NCBI GenBank assembly: GCA_045580165.1 | Contig: JAZNNG010000077.1 | Coordinates: 12,163 to 76,162 of the forward strand | Direction of reading: 5' to 3' | Length of the DNA stretch: 64,000 nucleotides | Origin: UBA4717 sp045580165 | Lineage (GTDB): Bacteria; Bacillota; Clostridia; Oscillospirales; CAG-272 | Position numbers and translations under genes: made by a program | In this document: positions 25,636 to 34,330 of the stretch, in pieces | How the letters are laid out: every line of letters starts with the position of its first letter | Numbering within the stretch: position 1 is the first letter of the stretch | The notes under the pieces: model-generated | The model's input: the letters and a program-made list of their open reading frames with translations, nothing else | What the model was told of the DNA's origin: nothing | Database searches by the model: none

Positions 25636-26913
25636 TTAGTCCTCAAAACGAATTGTTGCGCTCCTTGCGTGCGCGTCAAGTCCTTCCTTTGCGGCAAAAT
25701 ACGCGACCTTGGAATAAACATCACCGAGAGCGTCCTTGGTGTAGTAGGTAAACTGTGATTTCTTGACGAAATCGTCAACCGAAAGCGGAGAAGAGAAGCG
25801 CGCCGTTCCGCTTGTGGGTAAGGTGTGGTTTGGGCCTGCAAAGTAGTCACCGAGCGCTTCGGGACAGTATTTGCCCATAAATATTGAGCCTGCGTGCTTG
25901 ATCTTGTCAAGGTAGTCGAACGGGTTGTCTACGCAAAGCTCGAGATGCTCGGGAGCGATCTCGTTTGCAATATCAATAGCGAGCATAAGGTTGTCCTTTG
26001 CAACTATTATCTTACCGTTCTTATCTATCGATGCGCGTGCAATATCTGCTCTCGGTAGCAGGGGGATCTGGCGTTCTAGCTCTACACTTACCTTTTCTGC
26101 AAATTCGCGGCTATCGCATACCAGAACGGCACTTGCCATTCTGTCGTGCTCTGCCTGAGACAAAAGGTCTGCTGCAACGAACTTCGGTTCACACGTTGAA
26201 TCCGCAACAACCAGAATTTCACTTGGCCCTGCTATCATATCAATCGAAACTCTGCCAAACACCTGCTTTTTTGCCTCAGCAACGTATGCGTTGCCGGGGC
26301 CTACGATCTTGTCGACCTTCGGAATTGCTTCGGTACCGTAAGCGAGCGCCGCAACCGCCTGCGCACCGCCTACCTTGAATATTCTGTCAACTCCCGCGAT
26401 TTTAGCCGTAGCAAGTATAACGGGATTTACCTTTCCGCTTGCAGACGGAGGGGTTACCATCACAATTTCCTTGCATCCTGCGATCTTAGCGGGAACGCTG
26501 TCCATAAGAACGGTAGAGGGATAAGCGGCAGTTCCACCGGGAACGTAAAGCCCCACCTTTTCGATAGGTGTTATTTTCTGGCCCGTAACAACGCCGTCCT
26601 TTTCGTTTATTATGAAGTTTGTTCTTACCTGCTTTTCGTGGAAGGCGCGTATGTTTGCCGCAGCCTCGCGTATTATTCCGATAAATACATCGTCTACTGC
26701 TTCAAACGCTTCGTCGATCTCCTCGGAGGTAACCTCAAGCGTCTTGAGCTCAGCCTTGTCGAATTTGAGCGAATACTCAAACAGTGCAGAGTCGCCGTTT
26801 GCCTTTACGTTTTCAATAATTGACGTAACAATATCGGCAACACTTGTAACGGAAGCGTCGCGTGCGAATATTTCCTCGTTTGAAACCTCACCGTAATTGT
26901 ATATTTTTATCAT
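25636..26913 (-). CDS. hisD: Histidinol dehydrogenase
   Basis: A 425-residue zinc- and NAD-dependent enzyme making the last two oxidations to histidine. Signature blocks are EKVGLYVPGGTAAYPSTVLM, VGGAQAVAALAYGTEAIPKVDKIVGPGNAYVAEAKK, SIDMIAGPSEILVVAD, LLSQAEHDRMASAVLV and the C-terminal GPNHTLPTSGTARFSSPLSV. The start is 2 bases beyond the hisG stop. Confidence 0.98.
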   Translation of the reverse strand: MIKIYNYGEVSNEEIFARDASVTSVADIVTSIIENVKANGDSALFEYSLKFDKAELKTLEVTSEEIDEAFEAVDDVFIGIIREAAANIRAFHEKQVRTNFIINEKDGVVTGQKITPIEKVGLYVPGGTAAYPSTVLMDSVPAKIAGCKEIVMVTPPSASGKVNPVILATAKIAGVDRIFKVGGAQAVAALAYGTEAIPKVDKIVGPGNAYVAEAKKQVFGRVSIDMIAGPSEILVVADSTCEPKFVAADLLSQAEHDRMASAVLVCDSREFAEKVSVELERQIPLLPRADIARASIDKNGKIIVAKDNLMLAIDIANEIAPEHLELCVDNPFDYLDKIKHAGSIFMGKYCPEALGDYFAGPNHTLPTSGTARFSSPLSVDDFVKKSQFTYYTKDALGDVYSKVAYFAAKEGLDAHARSATIRFED

Positions 26914-26914
26914 T

Positions 26915-27535
26915 TTATCGTACCTGCGCTTTCAGCCCTGAAACTATGGCTTCAATCTCTTTGTTTTTGAATTTGTAGCTCGCCTGGTTTACTATAAGTC
27001 TTGCGCTTATCGGAACTATCGTTTCATACACCTCGAGATTGTTTTCCTTGAGGGTAGTTCCCGTTTCGACTATATCGACTATTACGTCGGACAAACCGAG
27101 TATGGGTGCAAGCTCTATCGAACCGTTAAGCTTGATAATGTCAATATCACGTCCAATGCTTGAATAGTATTGACGTGCTATATTTGTAAATTTTGTCGCC
27201 ACCTTGAGCGTGCGTTTTCCGTCGTCGTAAAAGCCTGCTTTAGCGGCAACTGCCATTCTGCATTTACCCATATTAAGGTCGAGAAGCTCGTATATCTGCG
27301 GCTCGTACTCAATAAGAATGTCCTTACCCGCAACACCGATATCTGCGGCGCCGCGCTCAACGTATATGGACACGTCAGAGGGCTTTACCCAGAAAAACCT
27401 GATCTGCTTGTCGGTATTTTCAAATATAAGCTTTCTGTTGTTTTCCTTTATGGAAGGGCAGTCGTAGCCTGCCGACTCAAACATTGCGTAAACCTTTTCT
27501 CCGAGTCTGCCCTTCGGGAGTGCTATGTTAATCAC
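26915..27535 (-). CDS. hisG: ATP phosphoribosyltransferase, short form catalytic subunit
   Basis: A 206-residue short HisG, the first and feedback-controlled step of histidine synthesis. It lacks the C-terminal ACT-like regulatory domain of long HisG, so it needs HisZ, which is encoded just upstream. INIALPKGRLGEKVYAMFE opens the protein, and the PRPP-binding loop is LSDVIVDIVETGTTLKENNL. It starts with GTG 27535, which overlaps the hisZ end by 8 bases, with GAGGAG upstream. Confidence 0.97.
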   Translation of the reverse strand: MINIALPKGRLGEKVYAMFESAGYDCPSIKENNRKLIFENTDKQIRFFWVKPSDVSIYVERGAADIGVAGKDILIEYEPQIYELLDLNMGKCRMAVAAKAGFYDDGKRTLKVATKFTNIARQYYSSIGRDIDIIKLNGSIELAPILGLSDVIVDIVETGTTLKENNLEVYETIVPISARLIVNQASYKFKNKEIEAIVSGLKAQVR

Positions 27536-28634
27536 GGTTTTCTCCTCTCAGATCGAGAATTTCCTTGAATCTAATTTTTTCGGGTATGCATTTTTGTGCG
27601 CTTACACTTTTGCCGGATGCGGCTATTTTATTCGTTGCATCGCTGACTCGTTTAATGTCGGTTTTGTCATCGTATATAACGAGGGTGTGAACGTCGTATT
27701 CGCTCTCGCTTGACTCAAGGTCTTCAAGCAGGTCAAGATATATAGCAAATCCTATAGCACCCGAGCGCCTGCCCATCTTCTGCATAAGCTTATCGTATCT
27801 GCCGCCTGCAAGAACGCCCTCGCAGATACCGTTGAGATATCCCTTGAAAACTATTCCGTTGTAATAGCTCATATCGTTTACTATTGAAAAATCAAAGAAT
27901 ATTCTGTTTTCTAGCTCGGTTCCCGAAATATGCTCACGCAGAGCCTTTATCTCGTCAAGCGCAGCTGATGCCTCGACCGACTCGCATACGGGCTCAAGCA
28001 ACTCGATAATATCGGTAAGGCTTCCATATGCTCCTGCAAGAGTCGCGAGAAGGTCGGATTTGCTTGAATCTACTCCGCTTTCTGCGCATATTCTCATAAG
28101 ATCGTGAGTGTTTTTTTCAGCTATATAATGCGCCGCGAGTCTTGTAAATGCGGGATCACGGTTTATTGAGTCAAGTATTGACGTGAGTATTCCTAGGTGT
28201 GAAATATCAAGAACGTATTCGTTTGAGATAAGCGACAGACTCTTTGCTGCAAGCGTGATGATCTCGAAAACGTCGTAATCGTCAATGTCGCCTATACATT
28301 CGATACCGGTTTGCATTATTTCCTTATACTGATGTGTGCTGCCTGAAACCCTGTAAACGTTTTCATTGTAGCAAAGTTTTTGCTTGAAGCCTTCGATATC
28401 CTCGCAGTTTTTTATTATTGAGAGGGTAACGTCAGGCTTTAGCGCCATCAGCTTACCGTTAGTATCGTTAAACGTAATTATACGGTCGCTTACCAAAAAG
28501 TCTTTGTTTTTAAGATAAAGCTCGTATTCCTCGAACTTGCTCATTTTAAAGGGAAGATAACCGAATTTTGAATAAAGTGAGCGAAGGGAAAATATTGCTT
28601 TTTCCTCGCTTTTAAGAAGGTTTGTATCGATCAC
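27528..28634 (-). CDS. hisZ: ATP phosphoribosyltransferase regulatory subunit
   Basis: A 368-residue HisRS-like protein that lacks aminoacylation function and carries the histidine-sensing role for short HisG. ALKPDVTLSII corresponds to motif 2 surroundings, YNENVYRVSGSTHQYKEIMQTGIECIG to the class II catalytic core, and LAGGRYDKLMQKMGRRSGAIGFAIYLD to motif 3. The C-terminal anticodon-binding domain of true HisRS is absent. It starts at GTG 28634, preceded by GGAGGAG; an ATG-started longer frame would run back into yerC. Confidence 0.92.
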   Translation of the reverse strand: MIDTNLLKSEEKAIFSLRSLYSKFGYLPFKMSKFEEYELYLKNKDFLVSDRIITFNDTNGKLMALKPDVTLSIIKNCEDIEGFKQKLCYNENVYRVSGSTHQYKEIMQTGIECIGDIDDYDVFEIITLAAKSLSLISNEYVLDISHLGILTSILDSINRDPAFTRLAAHYIAEKNTHDLMRICAESGVDSSKSDLLATLAGAYGSLTDIIELLEPVCESVEASAALDEIKALREHISGTELENRIFFDFSIVNDMSYYNGIVFKGYLNGICEGVLAGGRYDKLMQKMGRRSGAIGFAIYLDLLEDLESSESEYDVHTLVIYDDKTDIKRVSDATNKIAASGKSVSAQKCIPEKIRFKEILDLRGENRD

Positions 28635-28635
28635 G

Positions 28636-28926
28636 TTATTTTTTCTCCTCCGTACGTTCAATAACTGTCTTGTAACCGCCGTTTCCGTATTCAAGACACT
28701 TGCTTACTCTGCTTATGGTCGCGGTACTGACACCAACGTCCTTGCTTATCGCGGTGTAGCTTGCGCCCGATTTAAGCATTTTTGCAACCTTGAGTCTTTG
28801 CGCAATTTCGATAATTTCCTTAATAGTACACGCGTCTTCAAAAAAATCATAGCATTCCTCGATGGTTTCGAGGGTGAGTATTGCCTCGAAAAGCTCGTCG
28901 GTCTGCTCGCTGTGCCACTTTGTCAT
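28636..28926 (-). CDS. YerC/TrpR-family transcriptional regulator
   Basis: A 96-residue all-helical TrpR-like DNA-binding protein. The helix-turn-helix is in TYTAISKDVGVSTATISRVSKCLEYGNGGYKTV (here SYTAISKDV...). As first gene of the his operon it is well placed to repress it in response to histidine; proteins of this family have been proposed as histidine regulators in Firmicutes. GGAGGT lies before ATG 28926. The stop is 1 base before the hisZ GTG, so regulator and sensor subunit are coupled. A 32-bp dyad just downstream of the promoter is the candidate operator. Confidence 0.85.
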   Translation of the reverse strand: MTKWHSEQTDELFEAILTLETIEECYDFFEDACTIKEIIEIAQRLKVAKMLKSGASYTAISKDVGVSTATISRVSKCLEYGNGGYKTVIERTEEKK

Positions 28927-28960
28927 AATTACCTCCGTTATCATTGATCTGATTAGTCAA

Positions 28961-28992
28961 ATCGCTTTAACGCTTTAGCGAAGTAATGCGAT
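28961..28992. promoter_or_regulatory. Candidate YerC operator (32-bp dyad)
   Basis: The 32 bases open with ATCGC and close with GCGAT, and 10 of the 16 half-site positions are symmetric, with CGCTTTAGCG near the centre. It sits between the predicted transcription start (about 28996) and the yerC ribosome binding site, where a repressor would block initiation. Confidence 0.5.
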
Positions 28993-29002
28993 GTCGTGAT
29001 TG

Positions 29003-29031
29003 ATTATATCACTACTTTTATGGCCTGTCAA
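29003..29031 (-). promoter_or_regulatory. Promoter of the histidine operon
   Basis: Minus strand TTGACA (29031-29026), 17-base spacer, TATAAT (29008-29003): a consensus sigma-A promoter about 77 bases before yerC. Confidence 0.9.
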
Positions 29032-29070
29032 GAGGTTTTGAAAATAAAAATTGCGTTTTTTATATAAAAG

Positions 29071-29092
29071 AAACGCCGCTTTTACGGCGTTT
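29071..29092 (-). terminator. Terminator of MFS transporter gene
   Basis: AAACGCCG-CTTTTA-CGGCGTTT; on the minus strand it is followed by TTTCTTTTAT. It sits between the MFS gene stop and the his promoter. Confidence 0.75.
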
Positions 29093-29096
29093 AGTA

Positions 29097-30329
29097 TTAT
29101 TTATCATTTTTTCTTGATTTAGGCAATGTCAGCATCAGTATCAACATGACGAGGGGGAATAGTCCCGATACCAATATTCCCAGTCTTAAAGCTGCATTTT
29201 CGGGTGTAAACCCGAGATGAGTGAGAAACTGAAGACTCGTAAATTCATTTGCCGCATCGTTAACTATTCCGTTTACCCACGGACCAACGGAGCAACCGAG
29301 GTCACCGGCGAGCGCCAGAAGTGCGAACATCGAGGTTTTTCCCTTGTCGAATATTGAGGAGGTTGCGGCGAGTGTACCCGGCCACATAACGCTGACAGAA
29401 AGACCTGCCAATGCAAATGAGCATATAACTGCCAACGGGCTTTCCAAAACCGAAATTCCAACGTACGCAAGAGTAGCGAAGAGCGCGCACAGGTGAAGCG
29501 CCTTTACTATTGGAATTTTATGTCCGAAGAAGCTGTACAGCGTGCGACCGACCGCCATCATAAACGCAAAGATACAAGGGCCCATAAGGTCGCCTACCAC
29601 CTTGCTGACGCCGAGTCCGGTTTCGGCAAAATATGACGCCCACTGTGAAATAACCATTTCAGACGAGCCAACGCATATCATAACCACAAAAAGCATAACG
29701 AAAGATGTGGATCTCAGTAGATTTTTGATATCTGCCTTTTCATTTGTTTGCTGAACCTCGACGGTAGGGGCTACGATGAATAAAACTGCGTTTGCAAGAG
29801 GTATGATCGACCATATAACGGGGATAAAAAACCAGTTACCTTCGCCTACGAGAAAAATCAAAAAAGTTGATATCAGAATAACCGCGGTTTGTCCCCAACA
29901 ATAGAACGAGTGAAGAATAGTAAAAGTAACGGCGCCGTTTTCTGTGGGGAATGAGTCCATTATTGCGTTTATTACGACTTCAACGAGACCTGCGCCCACA
30001 CTGTATAGAAACGACGACACGATAAGTGCGGGGAAAATCGGAATAAAGCGCGGAAGCACACTTAACAGTACGAGTCCGATAAAAGCCGTCAAATTGGCTG
30101 ATACTGCAGATTTCTTGTATCCCAAGGATTTTATAAGCTTTATGGATGCAACGTCGGTTATAAGCTGTATTATGAAACTGAAAAGAACGAGAAAAGCTAT
30201 GTCCGTAACCTTGAGACCGTAGTCGCGTTTGAATATAACGAAAAACAGTGGCGCAATATTTATACAGAGCGCCTGTACCGTATAAGATATGTAACACGCT
30301 TTGCGAGTAAGAGAATAGCTGCTTGTCAT
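29097..30329 (-). CDS. Major facilitator superfamily transporter
   Basis: A 410-residue membrane protein with about 12 hydrophobic segments and a central polar loop near EVQQTNEKADIKNLL (about 200). The N-terminus starts with a short polar stretch MTSSYSLTRKACYISYTVQ. The general look, with a GxLxxxxG-like turn and two six-helix halves, fits MFS permeases of the sugar or fucose (FucP/YbjJ) type, but the substrate cannot be read. ATG 30329 is chosen over a much longer frame because AGGTGAAAA lies just before it and the extension would cross the promoter. Divergent from the cyclophilin gene. Confidence 0.75.
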   Translation of the reverse strand: MTSSYSLTRKACYISYTVQALCINIAPLFFVIFKRDYGLKVTDIAFLVLFSFIIQLITDVASIKLIKSLGYKKSAVSANLTAFIGLVLLSVLPRFIPIFPALIVSSFLYSVGAGLVEVVINAIMDSFPTENGAVTFTILHSFYCWGQTAVILISTFLIFLVGEGNWFFIPVIWSIIPLANAVLFIVAPTVEVQQTNEKADIKNLLRSTSFVMLFVVMICVGSSEMVISQWASYFAETGLGVSKVVGDLMGPCIFAFMMAVGRTLYSFFGHKIPIVKALHLCALFATLAYVGISVLESPLAVICSFALAGLSVSVMWPGTLAATSSIFDKGKTSMFALLALAGDLGCSVGPWVNGIVNDAANEFTSLQFLTHLGFTPENAALRLGILVSGLFPLVMLILMLTLPKSRKNDK

Positions 30330-30360
30330 TTTTTCACCTGTATAGTCGAACTTATTGTAA

Positions 30361-30389
30361 ATAATAATACTTTTTTTAAAAAATGTCAA
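30361..30389 (-). promoter_or_regulatory. Promoter of MFS transporter
   Basis: Minus strand TTGACA (30389-30384), 17-base A/T-only-rich spacer, TATTAT (30366-30361). Confidence 0.75.
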
Positions 30390-30407
30390 TACAGTACGCT
30401 GAAACGA

Positions 30408-30436
30408 TTGACTACGACGGTTTAATTTGATATAAT
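30408..30436 (+). promoter_or_regulatory. Promoter of cyclophilin gene
   Basis: TTGACT (30408-30413), 17-base spacer, TATAAT (30431-30436), 32 bases before the start codon. Confidence 0.85.
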
Positions 30437-30468
30437 ACCGATAAAGAAATATATGTGAGGTGTAAACT

Positions 30469-30942
30469 ATGGTACTCATCGAAATGCAAAACGGTAAACA
30501 GATAAAGATCGAGCTTTATCCCGAGATTGCTCCCGAGACTTGCGCAAACTTTGAATCACTTGTAAGGTCGGGCTTCTATAACGGAATAATTTTCCACAGA
30601 GTTATAGCAGGCTTTATGATACAGGGCGGCGACCCCGAGGGAATGGGATATGGCGGAAGCGGCAAAAACATCAGAGGTGAATTTGCGGTAAACGGCTTTG
30701 AAAACAACCTTAAGCACGAGCGCGGAGTTATCTCGATGGCAAGAAGCATGGACTTCAACAGCGCAAGCTCCCAATTCTTTATTATGCACGCGGATGCTCC
30801 TCATCTTGACGGTCAGTATGCCGCATTCGGACGCGTAATTGAGGGAATGGACACGGTTGATGAGATCGCAAGCGTTAAGACCGATATGAGAGATAAGCCT
30901 TTGCGTGATCAGGTAATGAAGTCTGTTACTTGGATAGACTAA
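30469..30942 (+). CDS. Peptidyl-prolyl cis-trans isomerase, cyclophilin type
   Basis: A 157-residue cytosolic cyclophilin that speeds proline isomerisation. Active-site blocks are FHRVIAGFMIQGGDPEGMGYGGSG (catalytic Arg in FHR), ERGVISMARSMDFNSASSQFFIM, and DGQYAAFGRVIEGMDTVDEIA. No signal peptide. It follows GAGGTG and ends at a hairpin, so it is monocistronic. Confidence 0.95.
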   Translation: MVLIEMQNGKQIKIELYPEIAPETCANFESLVRSGFYNGIIFHRVIAGFMIQGGDPEGMGYGGSGKNIRGEFAVNGFENNLKHERGVISMARSMDFNSASSQFFIMHADAPHLDGQYAAFGRVIEGMDTVDEIASVKTDMRDKPLRDQVMKSVTWID

Positions 30943-30948
30943 TGAGTG

Positions 30949-30976
30949 AAAAGGCGGTTCTTCCGCCTTTTTATTT
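30949..30976 (+). terminator. Terminator of cyclophilin gene
   Basis: AAAAGGCGG-TTCTT-CCGCCTTTTT followed by ATTTT, 6 bases after the stop codon. Confidence 0.85.
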
Positions 30977-31002
30977 TGAATTGGGAAATTTCTTAAAAAC
31001 GA

Positions 31003-31031
31003 TTGCAGAATTGCTAATAATATGATATAAT
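31003..31031 (+). promoter_or_regulatory. Promoter of mutS-like/lrp/aminotransferase/U32/uppP operon
   Basis: TTGCAG (31003-31008), 17-base spacer, TATAAT (31026-31031), 33 bases before ATG 31065. Confidence 0.8.
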
Positions 31032-31064
31032 ATTTGGTAATGATTTGATTTCAATGAGGTAGTT

Positions 31065-32654
31065 ATGATGAACAGACCCTTCAGCTTACTCTATCCCGAT
31101 CCCGAAAAGATTGATAGCATAAAGACCGACATTTCGGGTGAGGTCATAGAGGCGATAGAGCTTGACTATCTGATAAGCCTTAAAAACAGTACGCTTTCGG
31201 AGCTTTTTACAACTGACCCCGAAACCATACGTTACCGTCAGGCGACTGTCAGAGATATGATAAACAATCCCGAGCTTGGCGAAACCCTGCTTGCAGCTTT
31301 GCCGCTTCTTTCTGACATAACCGAGCTTCGTAAAATACAGAGTGAAACGGGAGTAACCGAAAATTATCTATACAGCATCACCGAAATTGAGCTTTATATC
31401 GAATGTATAGATAAAATGAAGAAGGGCTTTTCGGGCATTCACGGAAGACTTGAAAGCGAAGCCTTCTGCCGTATGGCAGAAACCGTGAAGGAGCTTTCAG
31501 AGAGCGACTACTACAAGGAGCTTAATAAAAAGCTCGGCGAGCTTACGTCAAAGGTGCACGAGGTCAAGAGTATTGCTATAGGAGTAAACCTTGATAACGA
31601 GCTCAGACCCTGCGAGGCGGGCGTTATAAGCCTTAACCCCGAAAAATTCAAGTCGGGAACTGTAATTGACAAGATACTGCGTCTTGACTTCAAGGACGAT
31701 GATTATACCTGTATTGCCCCTCTCGTTCCTTTCCAGAAATCAAACAGTGACAACCAGAAGATCGCTCTTACACACGCATTTAATAACGCGCTTTCGGACA
31801 TATTTAAGTCCTCGGTAAAATCCTGGCGTAACATAGTAAGAACGTACATACTTGATAACACGGATTTCCTTCTTCGCATTATGCCCGAGATTGAATTTCT
31901 TATCAAGAGTGTTAAGCTGCTCAACGCGCTCAAAGCGAAGGGGCTCGAGCTTGCGTATCCCGACATTTACCCGATGTGCGATAAAAAATGCGAGCTTTAC
32001 GGTCTGTATAACCCTTGTGTTGCAATGAAGACCGATGCCGCTATGGTCAAGAATGACCTTGTTTTTGATGAAAACGGTATGATATACGTTCTTACAGGAC
32101 CTAACAGAGGCGGTAAGTCGGTAATAACCTGCGCTCTCGGAATAATTCAGTCTATGGCGCAGCTTGGTCTGCCCGTTACCGCAGACAGAGCCGCAATAAG
32201 CCCCGTTAGCTCCATTTATACGCATTTCCCGACCGAGGCAGAGGATACAATAGATAAGGGACGTCTTGGCGAGGAGTGTGAAAGACTTAACGCGATATTT
32301 GATAAGATAAACGAGTATTCGCTCGTCCTTCTTGATGAATCCCTGTCCTCAACAGGCTCGTACGAGGCGTCCTATATAGCTTCCGAGGTGCTTGCGGGCT
32401 TCTCGCTTGCAAGGTGCAGATGCTTGTTCTCGACTCACCTTCACGAGCTCTCTGCTTCAATTCCCGATATCAACAGAAAATGCGCCGAAGAGGGCGGTGT
32501 TAAGATCGACACTCTCGTTGCGGGAATAAAGGGCAGCGAGCGTAGCTTTGAAATTGTAAGAGCGATACCCGACGGTAAGTCGTATGCCCGCGACATTGCG
32601 GAGAAGTACGGTCTTTCCTCGGAAAAGATCAGAAATAAAGTAATAAAAAACTAA
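31065..32654 (+). CDS. MutS-family ATPase lacking mismatch-binding domains
   Basis: A 529-residue protein. The C-terminal third is a MutS ABC-type ATPase: Walker A LTGPNRGGKSV (about 343-353; MutS has TGPNMGGKS), the signature helix, Walker B LVLLDESLSSTGS, and FSTHLHEL. The N-terminal part is helical and resembles the MutS core/lever domain, but there is no N-terminal mismatch-recognition domain with the FxE motif and no C-terminal Smr domain as in MutS2. It is therefore a short MutS-like ATPase of uncertain role, perhaps in recombination or branched-DNA handling. It heads a five-gene operon; the lrp gene follows at 15 bases. Confidence 0.85.
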   Translation: MMNRPFSLLYPDPEKIDSIKTDISGEVIEAIELDYLISLKNSTLSELFTTDPETIRYRQATVRDMINNPELGETLLAALPLLSDITELRKIQSETGVTENYLYSITEIELYIECIDKMKKGFSGIHGRLESEAFCRMAETVKELSESDYYKELNKKLGELTSKVHEVKSIAIGVNLDNELRPCEAGVISLNPEKFKSGTVIDKILRLDFKDDDYTCIAPLVPFQKSNSDNQKIALTHAFNNALSDIFKSSVKSWRNIVRTYILDNTDFLLRIMPEIEFLIKSVKLLNALKAKGLELAYPDIYPMCDKKCELYGLYNPCVAMKTDAAMVKNDLVFDENGMIYVLTGPNRGGKSVITCALGIIQSMAQLGLPVTADRAAISPVSSIYTHFPTEAEDTIDKGRLGEECERLNAIFDKINEYSLVLLDESLSSTGSYEASYIASEVLAGFSLARCRCLFSTHLHELSASIPDINRKCAEEGGVKIDTLVAGIKGSERSFEIVRAIPDGKSYARDIAEKYGLSSEKIRNKVIKN

Positions 32655-32669
32655 TTTTGGAGGATAATT

Positions 32670-33149
32670 ATGGATAAGTTACTCAAGCTTCTTGAAAATG
32701 ATAGCTCACTTACTGCCGAGCAGCTCGCAGTAATGCTTGACAAAGAGGTAGGCGATATTAAAAAGCTCATATCAAAATACGAAAAGGAAGGCGTTATTCT
32801 CGGATATAAGACACTTATTGACTGGGATAAGACCGAGCGTGAATACGTTAGCGCGCTTATCGAGCTCAAGGTTATTCCTCAGCGCGACGGCGGCTTTGAC
32901 AGTATTGCCGAAAAGATCTATAACTACCCCGAGGTGCAGTCGGTATATCTTATGTCGGGTGGCTTTGACCTTGCTCTGATTATCGAAGGACGCACTATGA
33001 AGGAGGTTGCATACTTCGTAGCGCAGAAGCTTGCTCCGCTTGAAAACATCAGCTCGACCGCAACGCATTTCGTTCTTAAAAAATACAAGGATAAGGGCGT
33101 AGTTTATGACAAGCCCGAAATAGACGTTAGAGGAAACTTGATGATATGA
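32670..33149 (+). CDS. Lrp/AsnC family transcriptional regulator
   Basis: A 159-residue regulator. The N-terminal winged HTH covers DKLLKLLENDSSLTAEQLAVMLDKEVGDIKKLISKYEKEGVILGYKTLIDW, and the C-terminal 80 residues form an Lrp/RAM ligand-binding ferredoxin-like domain (VQSVYLMSGGFDLALIIEGRTMKEVAYFV). Such proteins sense amino acids. The stop overlaps the start of the aminotransferase gene as ATGA, so it probably controls that enzyme. GGAGG lies before ATG 32670. Confidence 0.9.
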   Translation: MDKLLKLLENDSSLTAEQLAVMLDKEVGDIKKLISKYEKEGVILGYKTLIDWDKTEREYVSALIELKVIPQRDGGFDSIAEKIYNYPEVQSVYLMSGGFDLALIIEGRTMKEVAYFVAQKLAPLENISSTATHFVLKKYKDKGVVYDKPEIDVRGNLMI

Positions 33150-34330
33150 TGGATTACAGTAAAATAATATCGAAACGGGTGGCTGACATCAAGCCGTCCG
33201 GAATCAGAAAGTTTTTCGATATGCTCACCGATATGGAGGACGTAATATCCTTGACTGTCGGTCAGCCGGACTTCGTTACTCCCTGGCATATCAGAGAAGA
33301 GGCAATCGAAAGCTTGAAGCAGGGAAAGACCTACTATACGGGAAACAGCGGTCTGCCCGAGCTAAAAAAGTCAATACGCGATTATCTTAATCGACGCTTT
33401 GCGCTCGACTATGCGCCATCAAACGAGATCATAGTAACAGTCGGAGGAAGCGAGGCTATCGACCTTGCCGTACGCGCTCTTATAGACACAGATGACGAGG
33501 TTATTATTCCAATCCCGTCTTTTGTTTGCTACGGACCTATCACAGAGCTTGCCCACGGCAAGCCTGTGTTTGTGGAAACGAGAGTTGAGGACAAATTCAA
33601 GCTGACGCCCGAGGCTCTTAAAAAGGCCATTACTCCGAAAACCAAGCTTATCGTATTGCCTTTCCCGAATAATCCCACGGGAGCTATTCTTGAAAAGCAT
33701 GAGCTTGAGGCTCTTGCAAAGGTGATTCTCGAAAGCAACGCGATGGTACTTTCCGACGAGATATACGCAGAGCTTACTTACGGTCATAATCATACATCAA
33801 TCGCGTCTATTCCCGGTATGCGAGAGAGAACAATACTTGTAAGCGGATTTTCCAAGGCTTACGCAATGACGGGCTGGCGTCTCGGTTACATAGCGGCTCC
33901 GCACGAGCTATGCGAGCAAATGCTCAAAATACATCAGTATGCAATAATGTGCGCGCCTACCGCAAGTCAGTTTGCCGCTATCGAGGCTATGAAAAACGGT
34001 GACGAGGACGTTCTTGAAATGACGGCTGAGTATAACCGCAGACGTACGTTCATAATAGACGGCCTTAATAAGATAGGACTCGACTGCTTTGAAGCGGAGG
34101 GCGCGTTCTATGCGTTCCCCAATATAGGTAAGTTTGGACTTACAAGTGAGGAATTTGCCGAAAAGCTGCTTTGCAGTAAGCACGTTGCAATAGTTCCCGG
34201 CACCGCTTTCGGTGACTGCGGAGAGGGATACGCAAGAATTTCCTACGCGTATTCGGTAAAGCATATTACTACCGCACTCGAGCGAATCGAGGAGTTTATA
34301 ACGGAGCTTAAATCAGGTAAGATAAAGTGA
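33146..34330 (+). CDS. Class I/II aminotransferase (aspartate/aromatic type)
   Basis: A 394-residue fold-type I PLP enzyme. SLTVGQPDF opens the substrate site, PFPNNPTGAILEK and VLSDEIYAELTY are conserved, and the PLP lysine is in VSGFSKAYAMTGWRLGYIA. The C-terminal Arg that binds the carboxylate is in YARISYAYS. The preferred amino acid is not evident; PatA/AraT-like enzymes act on aromatic, aspartate or N-acetyl-diaminopimelate substrates. A second ATG at 33149 is an alternative start. Coupling to an Lrp regulator supports an amino-acid role. Confidence 0.9.
   Translation: MMDYSKIISKRVADIKPSGIRKFFDMLTDMEDVISLTVGQPDFVTPWHIREEAIESLKQGKTYYTGNSGLPELKKSIRDYLNRRFALDYAPSNEIIVTVGGSEAIDLAVRALIDTDDEVIIPIPSFVCYGPITELAHGKPVFVETRVEDKFKLTPEALKKAITPKTKLIVLPFPNNPTGAILEKHELEALAKVILESNAMVLSDEIYAELTYGHNHTSIASIPGMRERTILVSGFSKAYAMTGWRLGYIAAPHELCEQMLKIHQYAIMCAPTASQFAAIEAMKNGDEDVLEMTAEYNRRRTFIIDGLNKIGLDCFEAEGAFYAFPNIGKFGLTSEEFAEKLLCSKHVAIVPGTAFGDCGEGYARISYAYSVKHITTALERIEEFITELKSGKIK

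Noticed and set aside
24564..25910. 448-residue form of HisC
   Set aside because: The extra 94 residues are an out-of-frame reading of hisD; normal HisC starts at 25628.
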